This document shows, one piece after another, positions 35,555-44,593 of a DNA stretch of 64,000 nucleotides (its first letter is position 1; every line of letters begins with the position of its first letter). The translations under genes were made by a program, and so were the position numbers. The DNA is from CAZAQK01 sp046344715. Its GTDB lineage: Bacteria > Pseudomonadota > Alphaproteobacteria > Rickettsiales > SXRF01. The stretch is taken from positions 1 through 64,000 of the forward strand of contig JBKDKX010000009.1 of NCBI GenBank assembly GCA_046344715.1, in the 5' to 3' direction. The notes below the pieces were generated by a model. That model did no database searches and was not told where the DNA came from. It saw nothing but the letters and a program-made list of their open reading frames with translations.

Positions 35555-38133
35555 ACCGCTTTGCGCGCGGCATTGTTAGTCTGTTGAGTTGGCTATTTTC
35601 GCTGGGGCTTACTGCTGTGATTATTGGTGGTGTGGCGGCGTTCATGGTGTTTGAGCATTACAGCAAAGATTTGCCGGATTACTCACAGCTTTCTAAATAT
35701 GAGCCGCCGAACGTAACCCGTTTATACGCCGCAGATGGTAAATTATTGGCAGAATATGCTACAGAGAAACGAGTATTCGTGCCGCTTAAAGCTGTGCCAA
35801 AACAGGTGATACATGCGTTTTTAGCGGCCGAAGATAAAAATTTTTACGAACATACAGGCATTGATTACACCGGCCTTGCCCGTGCGGTGCGTGACAATAT
35901 CATTAATTACGGCAAGGGAAAATCGCTGGTAGGTGGCTCCACCATTACGCAGCAGGTGGTTAAGAACTTTCTGCTTTCCAGCGAAAAATCTATCGAGCGT
36001 AAAATCAAGGAGGCCATTCTAGCGGTGCGTATCAGTACGGTATACAGCAAGGACAAAATTCTGGAGCTGTACTTAAACCAGATTTACCTTGGCCTTGGCT
36101 CGTATGGCGTGGCAGCGGCAGCACAAAATTATTTCAATAAATCGCTCGATGAGCTAACACTGGAAGAAGCGGCACTGCTTGCCACTCAGCCAAAAGCGCC
36201 AAATACCTACAACCCCAAAAAGAATTATGATTTGGTGTTGGAGAGACGAAACTGGGTGATTGACCGCATGAAGGATGCTGGTTTTGCAACGGCTGAAGAA
36301 GCTGAAGAGGCCAAGAAAATCCCTATCATCCTTAAAAACAGAGACGCCACTGAAATCGCACAGGCTGATTTCTTTGCGGAAGAAGTCCGGCGGCAACTGG
36401 TTGAAATGTATGGGTCAGATGTGTTGTATCAGGGGGGGTTGGTAGTGAAAACCACGCTAAATCCTCAGTTGCAAAAAGCAGCAGATAAGGCACTGCGCCT
36501 TGCGCTTATGGAATATGACCGCAGGCGTGGCTACCGTGGCGCATTTGCAACAATAACATCTTCCGATAAATGGAAAGATGAATTGGCCAAAATACATAAA
36601 GAGCAGGGGTACAAAGTACTCGAAGATCAGAAGTTGGCCGTTGTGAGTGAGCTTGATGAAAAAAAAGCAAAAATTACATTTGCGGATGGCACAGTAGGGT
36701 ACATACCCTTCACCCTCATGAAATGGACACGTCGAATCATTTCTGATGGAGTACTGGGGCCTGAGGTAAAAAAACCTGCCGATATTTTGAAGAAAAAAGA
36801 TGTGGTGTTGGTTGGTGTTATTTCTGAAGAACAGAAAAAATTGCTTGCCGCCGCTGATCAGAAAACTGCATGGGATTTGCAGCAGGTGCCGGAAGTGAAT
36901 GGTGGTTTTGTGGCGATTGATCCACATACGGGGCGTGTGCTTGCTATGTCTGGCGGATATGCTTACGGTGGCACGGAATTTAACCGCGTAACGCAGGCAA
37001 AACGCCAGCCTGGTTCAGCATTTAAACCTTTTGTGTATCTGGCGGGTTTGGAAAACGGGTTTACCCCTTCCACCATTGTTCATGATGGGCCGGTGGAAAT
37101 GGAGCAGGGCGCAGGGCAGGACACATGGAAGCCACAAAATTACGGCGATGATTATCTAGGTGACATCACCATGCGCGTGGCGCTGGAAAAATCGCGCAAC
37201 ACGGTGACCGTGCGTATCGCCCAGATGATAGGGATTGATGCAGTGTTGGAAATCGGCAAACGCTTTGGTATTTATGATAATCCTGCACGTAATTTTTCTA
37301 TTGTGCTTGGGGCGGCAGAAACCACGCTGATGAAGCTGGCGAATGCGTATGGCATCTTGGTGAATGGTGGAAAATACGTTGCCCCATCGCTTATCGAGCG
37401 CATTGATGATCGGCATGGGAAAACGATTTATCGCCGTGATACGCGCGCATGTATAAAATGCGAAATCGCATCTTTAAGTGAAATAAAGCCAGATTCACAG
37501 CCGCCACTGCCTGCGGACATTCGGGATCAGGTGGTGGATGAGCGTGTGGCGTATCAGATGATATCTATACTGGAAGGCGCTACTGTGCGTGGCACAGGCG
37601 CACGCGCGAAGGAGATCAGTAAGGTGGTTGGCGGTAAAACTGGCACCACGAACGATAGCAAAGACACATGGTTTATTGGCTTTTCGCCGGATTTAGTGGC
37701 GGGTGTCTATGTGGGGTATGATTCACCTAAAACCATGGGAGCAAAAGAAACCGGCGCATCGGTTGCGCTCCCTGCGTTTATTTCCTTTATGAAAACCGCA
37801 TTGGCGGATAAGCCGAATATTCCTTTCCGTGTGCCTTCCGGTATTCAGTTTATAAAAGTGGATATGGCAACAGGCCAGCCGCTTACGGGTTTTGAAGAGC
37901 ATGGCGCAAAAACTGTGTTGGAAAGTTTTATCACCGGTAAGCCTTTATACATTCCTGGGGTGAGTGGTTCGGCTAATCTGGGTGATATACTTCAGAATGA
38001 TGGCTTGCAGCCGGAAGGCGCCGAACCTATGCCCTCAGGCCTGCAGCAACCAGCCTTCATGTCGCCAAACCAACCAGTTATTCCACCCAGTGAAACTGCA
38101 CCGCCGGTGGTGGGCACGGGTGGGTTGTATTAA
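35551..38133 (+). CDS. mrcA: Penicillin-binding protein 1A
   Basis: Bifunctional class A peptidoglycan synthase (860 residues). After one membrane helix, the glycosyltransferase domain has EDKNFYEHTGIDY and VGGSTITQQVVKN; an OB-like domain follows (about 310-420), and the transpeptidase domain has RQPGSAFKPF (S-x-x-K), SRNTVTVR (S-x-N) and GGKTGTTNDSKDTWFIGF. The C-terminal tail is Pro-rich. It is translationally coupled with amiC. Confidence 0.97.
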   Translation: MNRFARGIVSLLSWLFSLGLTAVIIGGVAAFMVFEHYSKDLPDYSQLSKYEPPNVTRLYAADGKLLAEYATEKRVFVPLKAVPKQVIHAFLAAEDKNFYEHTGIDYTGLARAVRDNIINYGKGKSLVGGSTITQQVVKNFLLSSEKSIERKIKEAILAVRISTVYSKDKILELYLNQIYLGLGSYGVAAAAQNYFNKSLDELTLEEAALLATQPKAPNTYNPKKNYDLVLERRNWVIDRMKDAGFATAEEAEEAKKIPIILKNRDATEIAQADFFAEEVRRQLVEMYGSDVLYQGGLVVKTTLNPQLQKAADKALRLALMEYDRRRGYRGAFATITSSDKWKDELAKIHKEQGYKVLEDQKLAVVSELDEKKAKITFADGTVGYIPFTLMKWTRRIISDGVLGPEVKKPADILKKKDVVLVGVISEEQKKLLAAADQKTAWDLQQVPEVNGGFVAIDPHTGRVLAMSGGYAYGGTEFNRVTQAKRQPGSAFKPFVYLAGLENGFTPSTIVHDGPVEMEQGAGQDTWKPQNYGDDYLGDITMRVALEKSRNTVTVRIAQMIGIDAVLEIGKRFGIYDNPARNFSIVLGAAETTLMKLANAYGILVNGGKYVAPSLIERIDDRHGKTIYRRDTRACIKCEIASLSEIKPDSQPPLPADIRDQVVDERVAYQMISILEGATVRGTGARAKEISKVVGGKTGTTNDSKDTWFIGFSPDLVAGVYVGYDSPKTMGAKETGASVALPAFISFMKTALADKPNIPFRVPSGIQFIKVDMATGQPLTGFEEHGAKTVLESFITGKPLYIPGVSGSANLGDILQNDGLQPEGAEPMPSGLQQPAFMSPNQPVIPPSETAPPVVGTGGLY

Positions 38134-38152
38134 CCTGTTGTGCTAGTTCTTC

Positions 38153-38177
38153 TCCCTCTCCCTAAAAGGGAGAGGGA
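38153..38177. terminator. Hairpin between convergent mrcA and the prepilin-propeller gene
   Basis: A perfect 10-bp stem, TCCCTCTCCC (38153-38162) / GGGAGAGGGA (38168-38177), with loop TAAAA. No T-run follows on either strand, so it is a weak terminator candidate or an mRNA 3' stabiliser for both converging genes. Confidence 0.45.
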
Positions 38178-38190
38178 ATAGATCAGCGAA

Positions 38191-40575
38191 CTACGGATTC
38201 AAATCCGTAAGATCAATCTTAGGCCAGTTGGCAGGGGTTGCGGATGCAGCGGTATAGCGGCTGCGCCAATCAGTGTTGTTACGACCATAAATAACATAGA
38301 GCGCTGTGGCTGGCGTGATTGCATGGTCATACCCGGGCGCGGCAACAACTACATCCATTTTCTTATCCAAGTTAAGGTCTATTACGCCGGCATTAGACGC
38401 ATAGTCACCTGCTGCACCTTCTATGACAAAGCCTTTAGTGCCATTGAATGTGGCATATCCGTTATTGGTGGCTGTGAACATGGCGTTGCCTGCAAAGTTT
38501 GCAAATCCATTTGATGCATAACCCATAGCAGTGGTGGGATTAAACATTACATAGGTCATACCTGCATTGGCTGCATTTGACATGTAGGCACTGGAGTTGC
38601 TGAGAATTATATCTGGCCTGCCATCGGCATTTACATCTGCTGCGTTTAGAATCGTTTTATCGTTATTTAATGTAGCTCCGGGTGGCCTGTCGGCTATAAT
38701 ATCCACGGCAAACAGCGCTCCACCAGCAAAACTAGCTGTAGCAAGATCCCAAAGCGGAGTATACGCTCCGCTTTTTCCATAAAACCCGAGGATATATGTA
38801 GTTGATGGAGATAAGGCATCGTCCAAACCGTCCTTATTCATATCCGCCACGGCAACGGACTGCCCAAAGTTACTGCCGCCGGAATCATCAAGCAGCGTAA
38901 ATCCGTTTGTGCCACCGAATACATCAGGTTCAATATTGTGGTGCGGGCTTGCCCATGAACTTCTGTCGCGCCCAAATACGCTAACCAGAGCGTTAAAGCC
39001 TGGAATGATAGTTGGTGCGCCCATGACAATATCTGCGTAGACATCACCATTGATATTGCCGGTGGCCATGCTATGCAGATAAGAGCTGAACTTAAGTGGC
39101 ACAGTTAATGTTGCACCGGAGCTGTATAAATAAAAGGAATCACTTGAACCTATATCAAATTCTCTTGAGAAATCACGAGCATCACGCCCCCAGATTACTG
39201 CAACTTCTGAGCCGGCATTGATACCGCTGGCGGAAGGCGTTTCTTCCGTGGCGAATATGATATCCTTATATCCATCAGCATCAATATCGCCGATGGCAAT
39301 TGCACCAGGTTTACCTGTGCCGCTATGCGTTATATCAATGCCCATGTTATAATCATCGTCATCCGAAATAGTAGAGAGAGGTAGCTCTTGAACTCCAGTA
39401 GTATACGGTGGTGATTGGTATATTATAAAACCAACACCTTCACCAAGTATCACCAGATCATCTCTATTGTCGCCAGTAACATCTCCGGCTGCCATGGAAT
39501 ATCCTACGTAATTAAGACGGTTACTATTAAAAATAGTCCATGCAATGCTGTTTTTCTCAACTTCATTCGCCAGTGTTGTACCTGCGGTGCCGACTGGCCA
39601 GCCAGTATTAACACTAAAGAAAACGGATACAGATGAACTGTCATAATCATGGTTGGATACGGCTAAGTCTTTATTCCCATCACCATCAAAATCTCCAGCT
39701 ACATAATTAATGCCTGCCGTGATGTCTATTGGTCTGGCATACCCGTTTATCCTGAATCCCTGGTTGCAGTTCATGCCAACGCAGCATTTGTCTTTAGTAG
39801 ACTCATCGTAATACACAATATCATCAAAGGTGCCGGAAGATTCGCGTTTGACAATTACCGATGACGTGCCAAATGATGATGGCATAGTGGTAGCAACACT
39901 ATTCACGAACGCATTCATTTGTGAATTTGCATCACTAGAAAAAGTATTTATACGGTTAGCAACAGTGCTTCCACCCGGAGGAAATGCTCCATGACCATCC
40001 TTGCCGTAAGAAATAAGTGCTGCCATCACAAGGTCTTTTGCCGCTGTATCAGTGCTGGCATTCCTGACACGGACAATGCCTTTTGTACCCACGCTTTGCA
40101 TGTTGCGGCAGGTGGTGGAGGATGTGGCATTTCTGTCTACCACATACATGAACCGTCTGCCAAAACCATCCAGCGCATATTCATCCGGCAGGCCAAGGGC
40201 GCGTACTGGCACAATACCGGCGGCCATAGAGGACGTCATTAACCCGGTAAGTGCAATATTCCCAGTGGTAAAATTAGCACCCGTCGTACATGTACCTGTG
40301 GGTGTGGCTTCTGCACCAAAACTGGCGTCGGTGGGTGCCAGCGTGCCATTGGCTGGGCATGGGCGGCGGTAATTCGTGGCCATGAATTTCTTGGTGGCTT
40401 CTTCAATAGCTGTCATACGTTGTTTGGTGATTGCAAGTTTTGCGGATTCATCACTCACGCCGCCGCCAGGCAACACGGCAGACATCACAATGGCACTTAC
40501 CGCCAGCGCGATGCTGGTCTGCATCAACGAAAAACCCAGATGTTTATGGTATTTTGTGCGCTTCAAAAGGTTCAT
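38191..40575 (-). CDS. Prepilin N-terminus fused to a seven-repeat FG-GAP-like beta-propeller
   Basis: A 794-residue protein of unusual architecture. A short basic leader (MNLLKRTKYHKHLG) is followed by FSLMQTSIALAVSAIVMSAV, a class III (type IV pilin-like) signal with predicted cleavage after Gly14; position +5 is Gln in place of the common Glu. Residues about 40-285 resemble a large pilin-like globular domain with several Cys. From about 290 to 745 come seven Asp-rich calcium-loop motifs at 295, 365, 430, 507, 578, 647 and 733 (for example DFDGDGNKD, DIDADGYKD, DVNADGRPD), spaced 65-86 residues, as in FG-GAP/integrin-alpha propellers. Thus it is likely a pilus- or pseudopilus-tip adhesin. 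It lies opposite to and between mrcA and prfB. No other pilus genes are in the window. Confidence 0.82.
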   Translation of the reverse strand: MNLLKRTKYHKHLGFSLMQTSIALAVSAIVMSAVLPGGGVSDESAKLAITKQRMTAIEEATKKFMATNYRRPCPANGTLAPTDASFGAEATPTGTCTTGANFTTGNIALTGLMTSSMAAGIVPVRALGLPDEYALDGFGRRFMYVVDRNATSSTTCRNMQSVGTKGIVRVRNASTDTAAKDLVMAALISYGKDGHGAFPPGGSTVANRINTFSSDANSQMNAFVNSVATTMPSSFGTSSVIVKRESSGTFDDIVYYDESTKDKCCVGMNCNQGFRINGYARPIDITAGINYVAGDFDGDGNKDLAVSNHDYDSSSVSVFFSVNTGWPVGTAGTTLANEVEKNSIAWTIFNSNRLNYVGYSMAAGDVTGDNRDDLVILGEGVGFIIYQSPPYTTGVQELPLSTISDDDDYNMGIDITHSGTGKPGAIAIGDIDADGYKDIIFATEETPSASGINAGSEVAVIWGRDARDFSREFDIGSSDSFYLYSSGATLTVPLKFSSYLHSMATGNINGDVYADIVMGAPTIIPGFNALVSVFGRDRSSWASPHHNIEPDVFGGTNGFTLLDDSGGSNFGQSVAVADMNKDGLDDALSPSTTYILGFYGKSGAYTPLWDLATASFAGGALFAVDIIADRPPGATLNNDKTILNAADVNADGRPDIILSNSSAYMSNAANAGMTYVMFNPTTAMGYASNGFANFAGNAMFTATNNGYATFNGTKGFVIEGAAGDYASNAGVIDLNLDKKMDVVVAAPGYDHAITPATALYVIYGRNNTDWRSRYTAASATPANWPKIDLTDLNP

Positions 40576-40750
40576 AATTCTCGATAAAATGAGTGGCTAT
40601 ATAGCTTATAACTTTAGCAAAAAATGATTAATGTGTTGTTAATAAAGGATGGTATATTGCGCCAAATTTATGCAGATTATCCCAGAACTTCAAAGGCTTT
40701 TCAAAATACCCATTTGACAAGTGGGTATTATTCGTATTTTAACTGCGGTT

Positions 40751-41873
40751 ATGAAAGCAGAAATCGAAACGCTATCCCGTAAAATAAAGCAGTCGCAGGA
40801 ACTCCTGAGGAGGTATCTTTGACTGGGATAATGCCCTACGCCGCCGCGAGGAATTAGACACACTTACCGAAGATCCTAACCTGTGGAACGACAGCACAAA
40901 AGCACAAGCCATGCTGCGTGAGCGCAACCATCTGGATGAACTTATCACCGGCTATGAAAAGCTTGATCAGGACTTCCGTGACAACCTAGAGCTTGCTACA
41001 CTTGCCGAAGCTGAAAAAGATGATGCCATGCTTTCTGAGGCAGAAAACGCGCTTCAGGACGTGGCAAATAAACTCAGGAAACTCGAAATCGAAAGCCTGC
41101 TTTCCGGCGAGGCAGATGCTAATGATTGCTTCATTGAAATCAATTCTGGTGCAGGTGGCACTGAGTCGCAGGATTGGTCAGAAATGCTTATGCGCATGTA
41201 TATGCGCTGGGCGGGTAAGCGTGGCTATAAGGCAGAGCTGATAGATGAAAACCGTGGTGAGGAAGCAGGCATTAAATCCGCCACTTTGAAAATTACCGGC
41301 CATAATGCCTATGGCTGGGCGAAGACGGAATCCGGTGTGCACCGGCTGGTACGTATCTCTCCATTTGATTCTAACGCCCGTCGTCACACCAGCTTTTCAT
41401 CGGTGTGGGTGTATCCCGTGATTGACGATAAAATCGAAATTGTGTTGGATGAAAAAGATATTCAGGTAGATACAATGCGCTCTGGCGGTGCAGGTGGTCA
41501 GCACGTAAACAAAACGGAAAGCGCCGTGCGTTTCACCCACTTGCCGACAGGTATCGTGGTGAAGTGTCAAAGTGGCCGCAGCCAGCATGCCAACCGTGCT
41601 GAAGCCATGCAGATGCTTAAAGCCCGCCTGTACGAGCGTGAGCTGCGCATCCGCGAGGAAAAAGCTGATGCACTGAACGCACAAAAGACCGATAACTCAT
41701 GGGGGCACCAGATACGCTCTTACGTGCTGCACCCATACCAGATGATAAAAGATCTCCGCACGGATTATGAAACCAGCGATTCCAAAGGCGTGCTGGATGG
41801 CGATATTGATGCCTTCATGAGCGCGGCCTTAGCCGACCGGGTAAAAGGCAAGGGTGAGGCAGGTTCTCAATAG
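40751..41873 (+). CDS. prfB: Peptide chain release factor 2 (programmed +1 frameshift)
   Basis: RF2 reads UGA and UAA stop codons. Translation starts at the ATG at 40751 (MKAEIETLSRKIKQSQELL), runs 23 codons to CTT (40817-40819) and meets TGA (40820-40822); a +1 shift then continues with GACTGGGATAAT in the main frame (40821-41873), giving 373 residues. The domain has the stop-codon recognition motif SPF (VRISPFDSNA) and the catalytic GGQ at 248-250. The order amiC-mrcA-prfB is common in alphaproteobacteria. Confidence 0.96.
40807..40823 (+). promoter_or_regulatory. prfB: prfB programmed frameshift signal
   Basis: An internal Shine-Dalgarno-like GAGGAGG (40807-40813) is followed by TAT CTT TGA C, the classical RF2 autoregulatory slippery site. 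Low RF2 slows decoding of TGA and favours the +1 slip, raising RF2 synthesis. Confidence 0.95.
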
Positions 41874-41906
41874 CTCTTTTCCCCTTGAGGGAGCCGCCTA
41901 ATGGGT

Positions 41907-41984
41907 GTCATTCCCGCGTAGGCGGGAATCTTTTCTTAATTCTCGCAAGCTGTTGGCGGAGAACCCCGCCTGCGCGGGGATGAC
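41907..41984. repeat. 78-bp element with 24-bp inverted terminal repeats
   Basis: The left end 41907-41930 and the reverse complement of the right end 41961-41984 agree at 20 of 24 positions (both begin GTCAT[TC]CCCGCG). Each end contains its own short dyad, for example ATTCCCGC/GCGGGAAT. The plan matches the element at 14464-14583, with a shorter interior (30 bp). It is between prfB and the convergent LOG-type gene. Confidence 0.7.
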
Positions 41985-42073
41985 AAAAAATAAAATAATT
42001 TCATTTTACCCCTTCCGGTGTGTAAAGCTCACGCGTATCTCTATAAATATAGGCTCGAATTAGTGTGATCTAA

Positions 42074-43381
42074 TTATGCATTAAACACCGGATGCGGCAG
42101 GGCCGCATATTCAGGATGGCGTTCTGTCCATTTTTTATATTCACGGTCGCCGATGGCGATGGCTTCATCGGGTGTTGCGGCAATCTCGCAATGCTCAGCA
42201 AACCCCAGTTTTTTTGCAGTCTCAATCAGCTTATCCCAGAAGCCTTCACGCGGGTTCAGGTGGTTCGGTACATTATACAGCACAATAGTCTTTTCCTGCA
42301 TGTCTTTGCTGTGCAGTGCAAGCTGCATCATGGCGGCGAATTCATGTAGCGTACCAGTGCCGCCCGGCACCACATAAACCACCTTGGTGGTATCTTTAGC
42401 GCGCTGGGTTTTATCCGGTGATTTATTGCCCTTCAGCATCACATGGATACGGTCATAGATATTGCGGGTGATGATAAGCTGGCTCACGCCAGGCGGTGGC
42501 CCCTCAATCTGTAATATGGATTGCGTGCTGGCACCTACGTGGGCTGGTTTGAAAGGTGCGTCAGGATAGATGCGGTTGAACTCCTCGCTACCGGCGGTGA
42601 AGCCGCTATCCATCGCGCCCATGCAGCCTTCATTGCCAGCGCCGGTGCTCATGCGCCAGCCGCGCTGGCCAACGCGCTTGGCCAGTTCATACGTAGCATC
42701 AATGTATGATTTTTCTTTGGTGCTGGCCGATCCAAACATGGCAATGCCGAATTCATGGCGGTGTTCTGTTTTCCGGAAGGCATCAAAGGTGGTGTCTCTG
42801 CTATACATCTTCGGCACGGATTTAAGCGTTTTGCCTTTACCTTCCGCGATGATGGCGCAGAGTTCTTTCACTGCCCTGTCGTTACGTTCCTGATAGGTGA
42901 GTGATTTGGTGACGCCATTTACCACATGCACAATATCACTCACGCTGGAGGAAAACATGCCTTTGGCTTTAATGTCGTCCAGCAGTTCGGTGGCAAGCTG
43001 CCATTGCCCATCAGGATCCATGATGACGCAGGGCTTTGCTTTGTCATCTGCGCCGTATTTTTCTTTGTTGCCAACATGCACACCTGTGACCAGCGAAAAA
43101 AACTCAAACCAGCGCTGCGCAGCTTCTGCCTTGAACTTGGGATGTGATTCTTTCAGCGAAGTCATTGGCGGGAAAATAAACGCGTCAGATTGCGCGGCAT
43201 GGCGCATCATCGATTGCAGCGAGGCACGACTGCCGTCGATGTCACCTACGCGTAGTCCCGCTGAGTGCAGCTTTTCTACCAAATCCAGATGTGCTGCGTG
43301 AATCTCCTTATAAAGGCTTAAATCATCAGAGCTTAACGCGGGAAGGCAGGGGATGTAGACAGTGGTTCTTTTTTCATTCAT
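42074..43381 (-). CDS. Long LOG-family (TIGR00730-like) Rossmann protein with duplicated fold
   Basis: A 435-residue protein. The C-terminal half (about 205-420) is a LOG/lysine-decarboxylase-like domain with the nucleotide-phosphate motif VVPGGTGTLHEF (P-G-G-x-G-T-x-x-E, 339-347) and GAGNEGCMGAM; LOG enzymes release cytokinin-type bases from nucleoside 5'-monophosphates. The N-terminal half (about 5-165) seems to repeat the fold: DAFIFPP is placed like the VVYVVPGG strand, followed by a helix with RWFEFFSLVTG and a strand KPCVIMD; it lacks the PGGxGT motif. Normal LOG proteins are near 190-280 residues, so this is a long form. It stands alone between prfB and mnmA. Substrate unknown. Confidence 0.75.
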   Translation of the reverse strand: MNEKRTTVYIPCLPALSSDDLSLYKEIHAAHLDLVEKLHSAGLRVGDIDGSRASLQSMMRHAAQSDAFIFPPMTSLKESHPKFKAEAAQRWFEFFSLVTGVHVGNKEKYGADDKAKPCVIMDPDGQWQLATELLDDIKAKGMFSSSVSDIVHVVNGVTKSLTYQERNDRAVKELCAIIAEGKGKTLKSVPKMYSRDTTFDAFRKTEHRHEFGIAMFGSASTKEKSYIDATYELAKRVGQRGWRMSTGAGNEGCMGAMDSGFTAGSEEFNRIYPDAPFKPAHVGASTQSILQIEGPPPGVSQLIITRNIYDRIHVMLKGNKSPDKTQRAKDTTKVVYVVPGGTGTLHEFAAMMQLALHSKDMQEKTIVLYNVPNHLNPREGFWDKLIETAKKLGFAEHCEIAATPDEAIAIGDREYKKWTERHPEYAALPHPVFNA

Positions 43382-43483
43382 TCAGGCTCAGTATATCTTA
43401 GTTTTCGTATGATTTTAACCAAAAACGCGCTTGCTAAGGGGGTGTGCTGCTAATATACTGTTTTCCCTTAAAAAAGGATATGT

Positions 43484-44593
43484 GTGATTAATTCATTAGG
43501 TATCAACAAAGCACCAGCAGACACCAAAGTGGTGGTGGCGATGTCTGGCGGAGTGGACTCCTCGGCGGTGGCGGCATTGTTGCATAGCCAAGGCTATCAG
43601 GTTATTGGCATCACGCTGCAGCTTTATGATCACGGCCAGATGGTGGGCAAGAAAGGCGCGTGCTGTGCGGGGCAGGATATTGCTGATGCGCGGCGTGTGG
43701 CAGATACGCTTGGCATTCCGCATTATGTGCTAAATTATGAAAGCCGCTTCAGGCAAAGCGTGATGGATGATTTTGTTGATAGTTACCTCGCGGGTGAAAC
43801 GCCGATTCCTTGCGTGAAATGCAACCAGTCAGTGAAGTTCAAAGATTTGCTGCAAACCGCGCGTGACCTAGGTGCAGATGTGATGGCCACGGGCCATTAT
43901 GTGCAGCGCAAAGAAGAGGATGGACGCGGGCAGATGTTGCGCGCGGCGGATCACTCGCGTGATCAGAGTTATTTTTTATTCGCCACAACTCAGGAGCAAC
44001 TTGACTTCCTGCGATTTCCACTTGGGCACTTAAAGAGCAAGGCAGAAACCCGTGAATTGGCGGCGCGTTTTGGGTTGGAAGTGGCAGATAAGCCAGATAG
44101 TCAGGATATTTGTTTTGTACCCTCAGGGGGGTATGCAAAGGTAATTGAAAAACTCCGTCCGGGTGCGCTGGATGGTGGGAAAATTATACATATCGATGGC
44201 ACAGTGCTGGGTGATCACGATGGCATCATCAATTACACCGTTGGCCAGCGCAAAGGGCTTGGTATTGGTGGCACGGAAGAACCGCTCTATGTCATACGTG
44301 TGGATGCCGATAAAAAGCAGGTTATCGTCGGGCCAAAAGAGGCATTGCTGGTAAAATCATTTATCATCCGTGATTGTAATTGGTTGAATGGTGGCGCAGA
44401 AGTCACCTATCCAGTAACCGTTAAGCTTCGTTCCATGCATCCGGGTGTTGCGGCAACGGTTGAAATGGTGGATGCCGGCAAGGCATGTGTGACGTTGGCT
44501 GTTCCGCAGGCAGCGGTTTCACCCGGACAGGCCTGTGTGGCATATAATGGTGAGCGATTGCTTGGTGGCGGTTGGATTACAGCCGCTAATTAA
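43484..44593 (+). CDS. mnmA: tRNA-specific 2-thiouridylase
   Basis: Makes 2-thiouridine at the wobble position of Lys, Glu and Gln tRNAs (369 residues). The PP-loop is VVVAMSGGVDSSAVAALL, the nucleophilic Cys lies in PCVKCNQSVKF, and the second catalytic Cys in DSQDICFVPSGGY. The start is a GTG at 43484 preceded by AAAGGA; the ATG at 43480 is out of frame. It ends 8 bases inside the convergent carbonic anhydrase gene. Confidence 0.96.
   Translation: MINSLGINKAPADTKVVVAMSGGVDSSAVAALLHSQGYQVIGITLQLYDHGQMVGKKGACCAGQDIADARRVADTLGIPHYVLNYESRFRQSVMDDFVDSYLAGETPIPCVKCNQSVKFKDLLQTARDLGADVMATGHYVQRKEEDGRGQMLRAADHSRDQSYFLFATTQEQLDFLRFPLGHLKSKAETRELAARFGLEVADKPDSQDICFVPSGGYAKVIEKLRPGALDGGKIIHIDGTVLGDHDGIINYTVGQRKGLGIGGTEEPLYVIRVDADKKQVIVGPKEALLVKSFIIRDCNWLNGGAEVTYPVTVKLRSMHPGVAATVEMVDAGKACVTLAVPQAAVSPGQACVAYNGERLLGGGWITAAN

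Noticed and set aside
40911..41873. RF2 starting at the ATG at 40911
   Set aside because: The upstream frame with the ATG at 40751 and the frameshift signal supplies the conserved N-terminal domain, so this start is internal.
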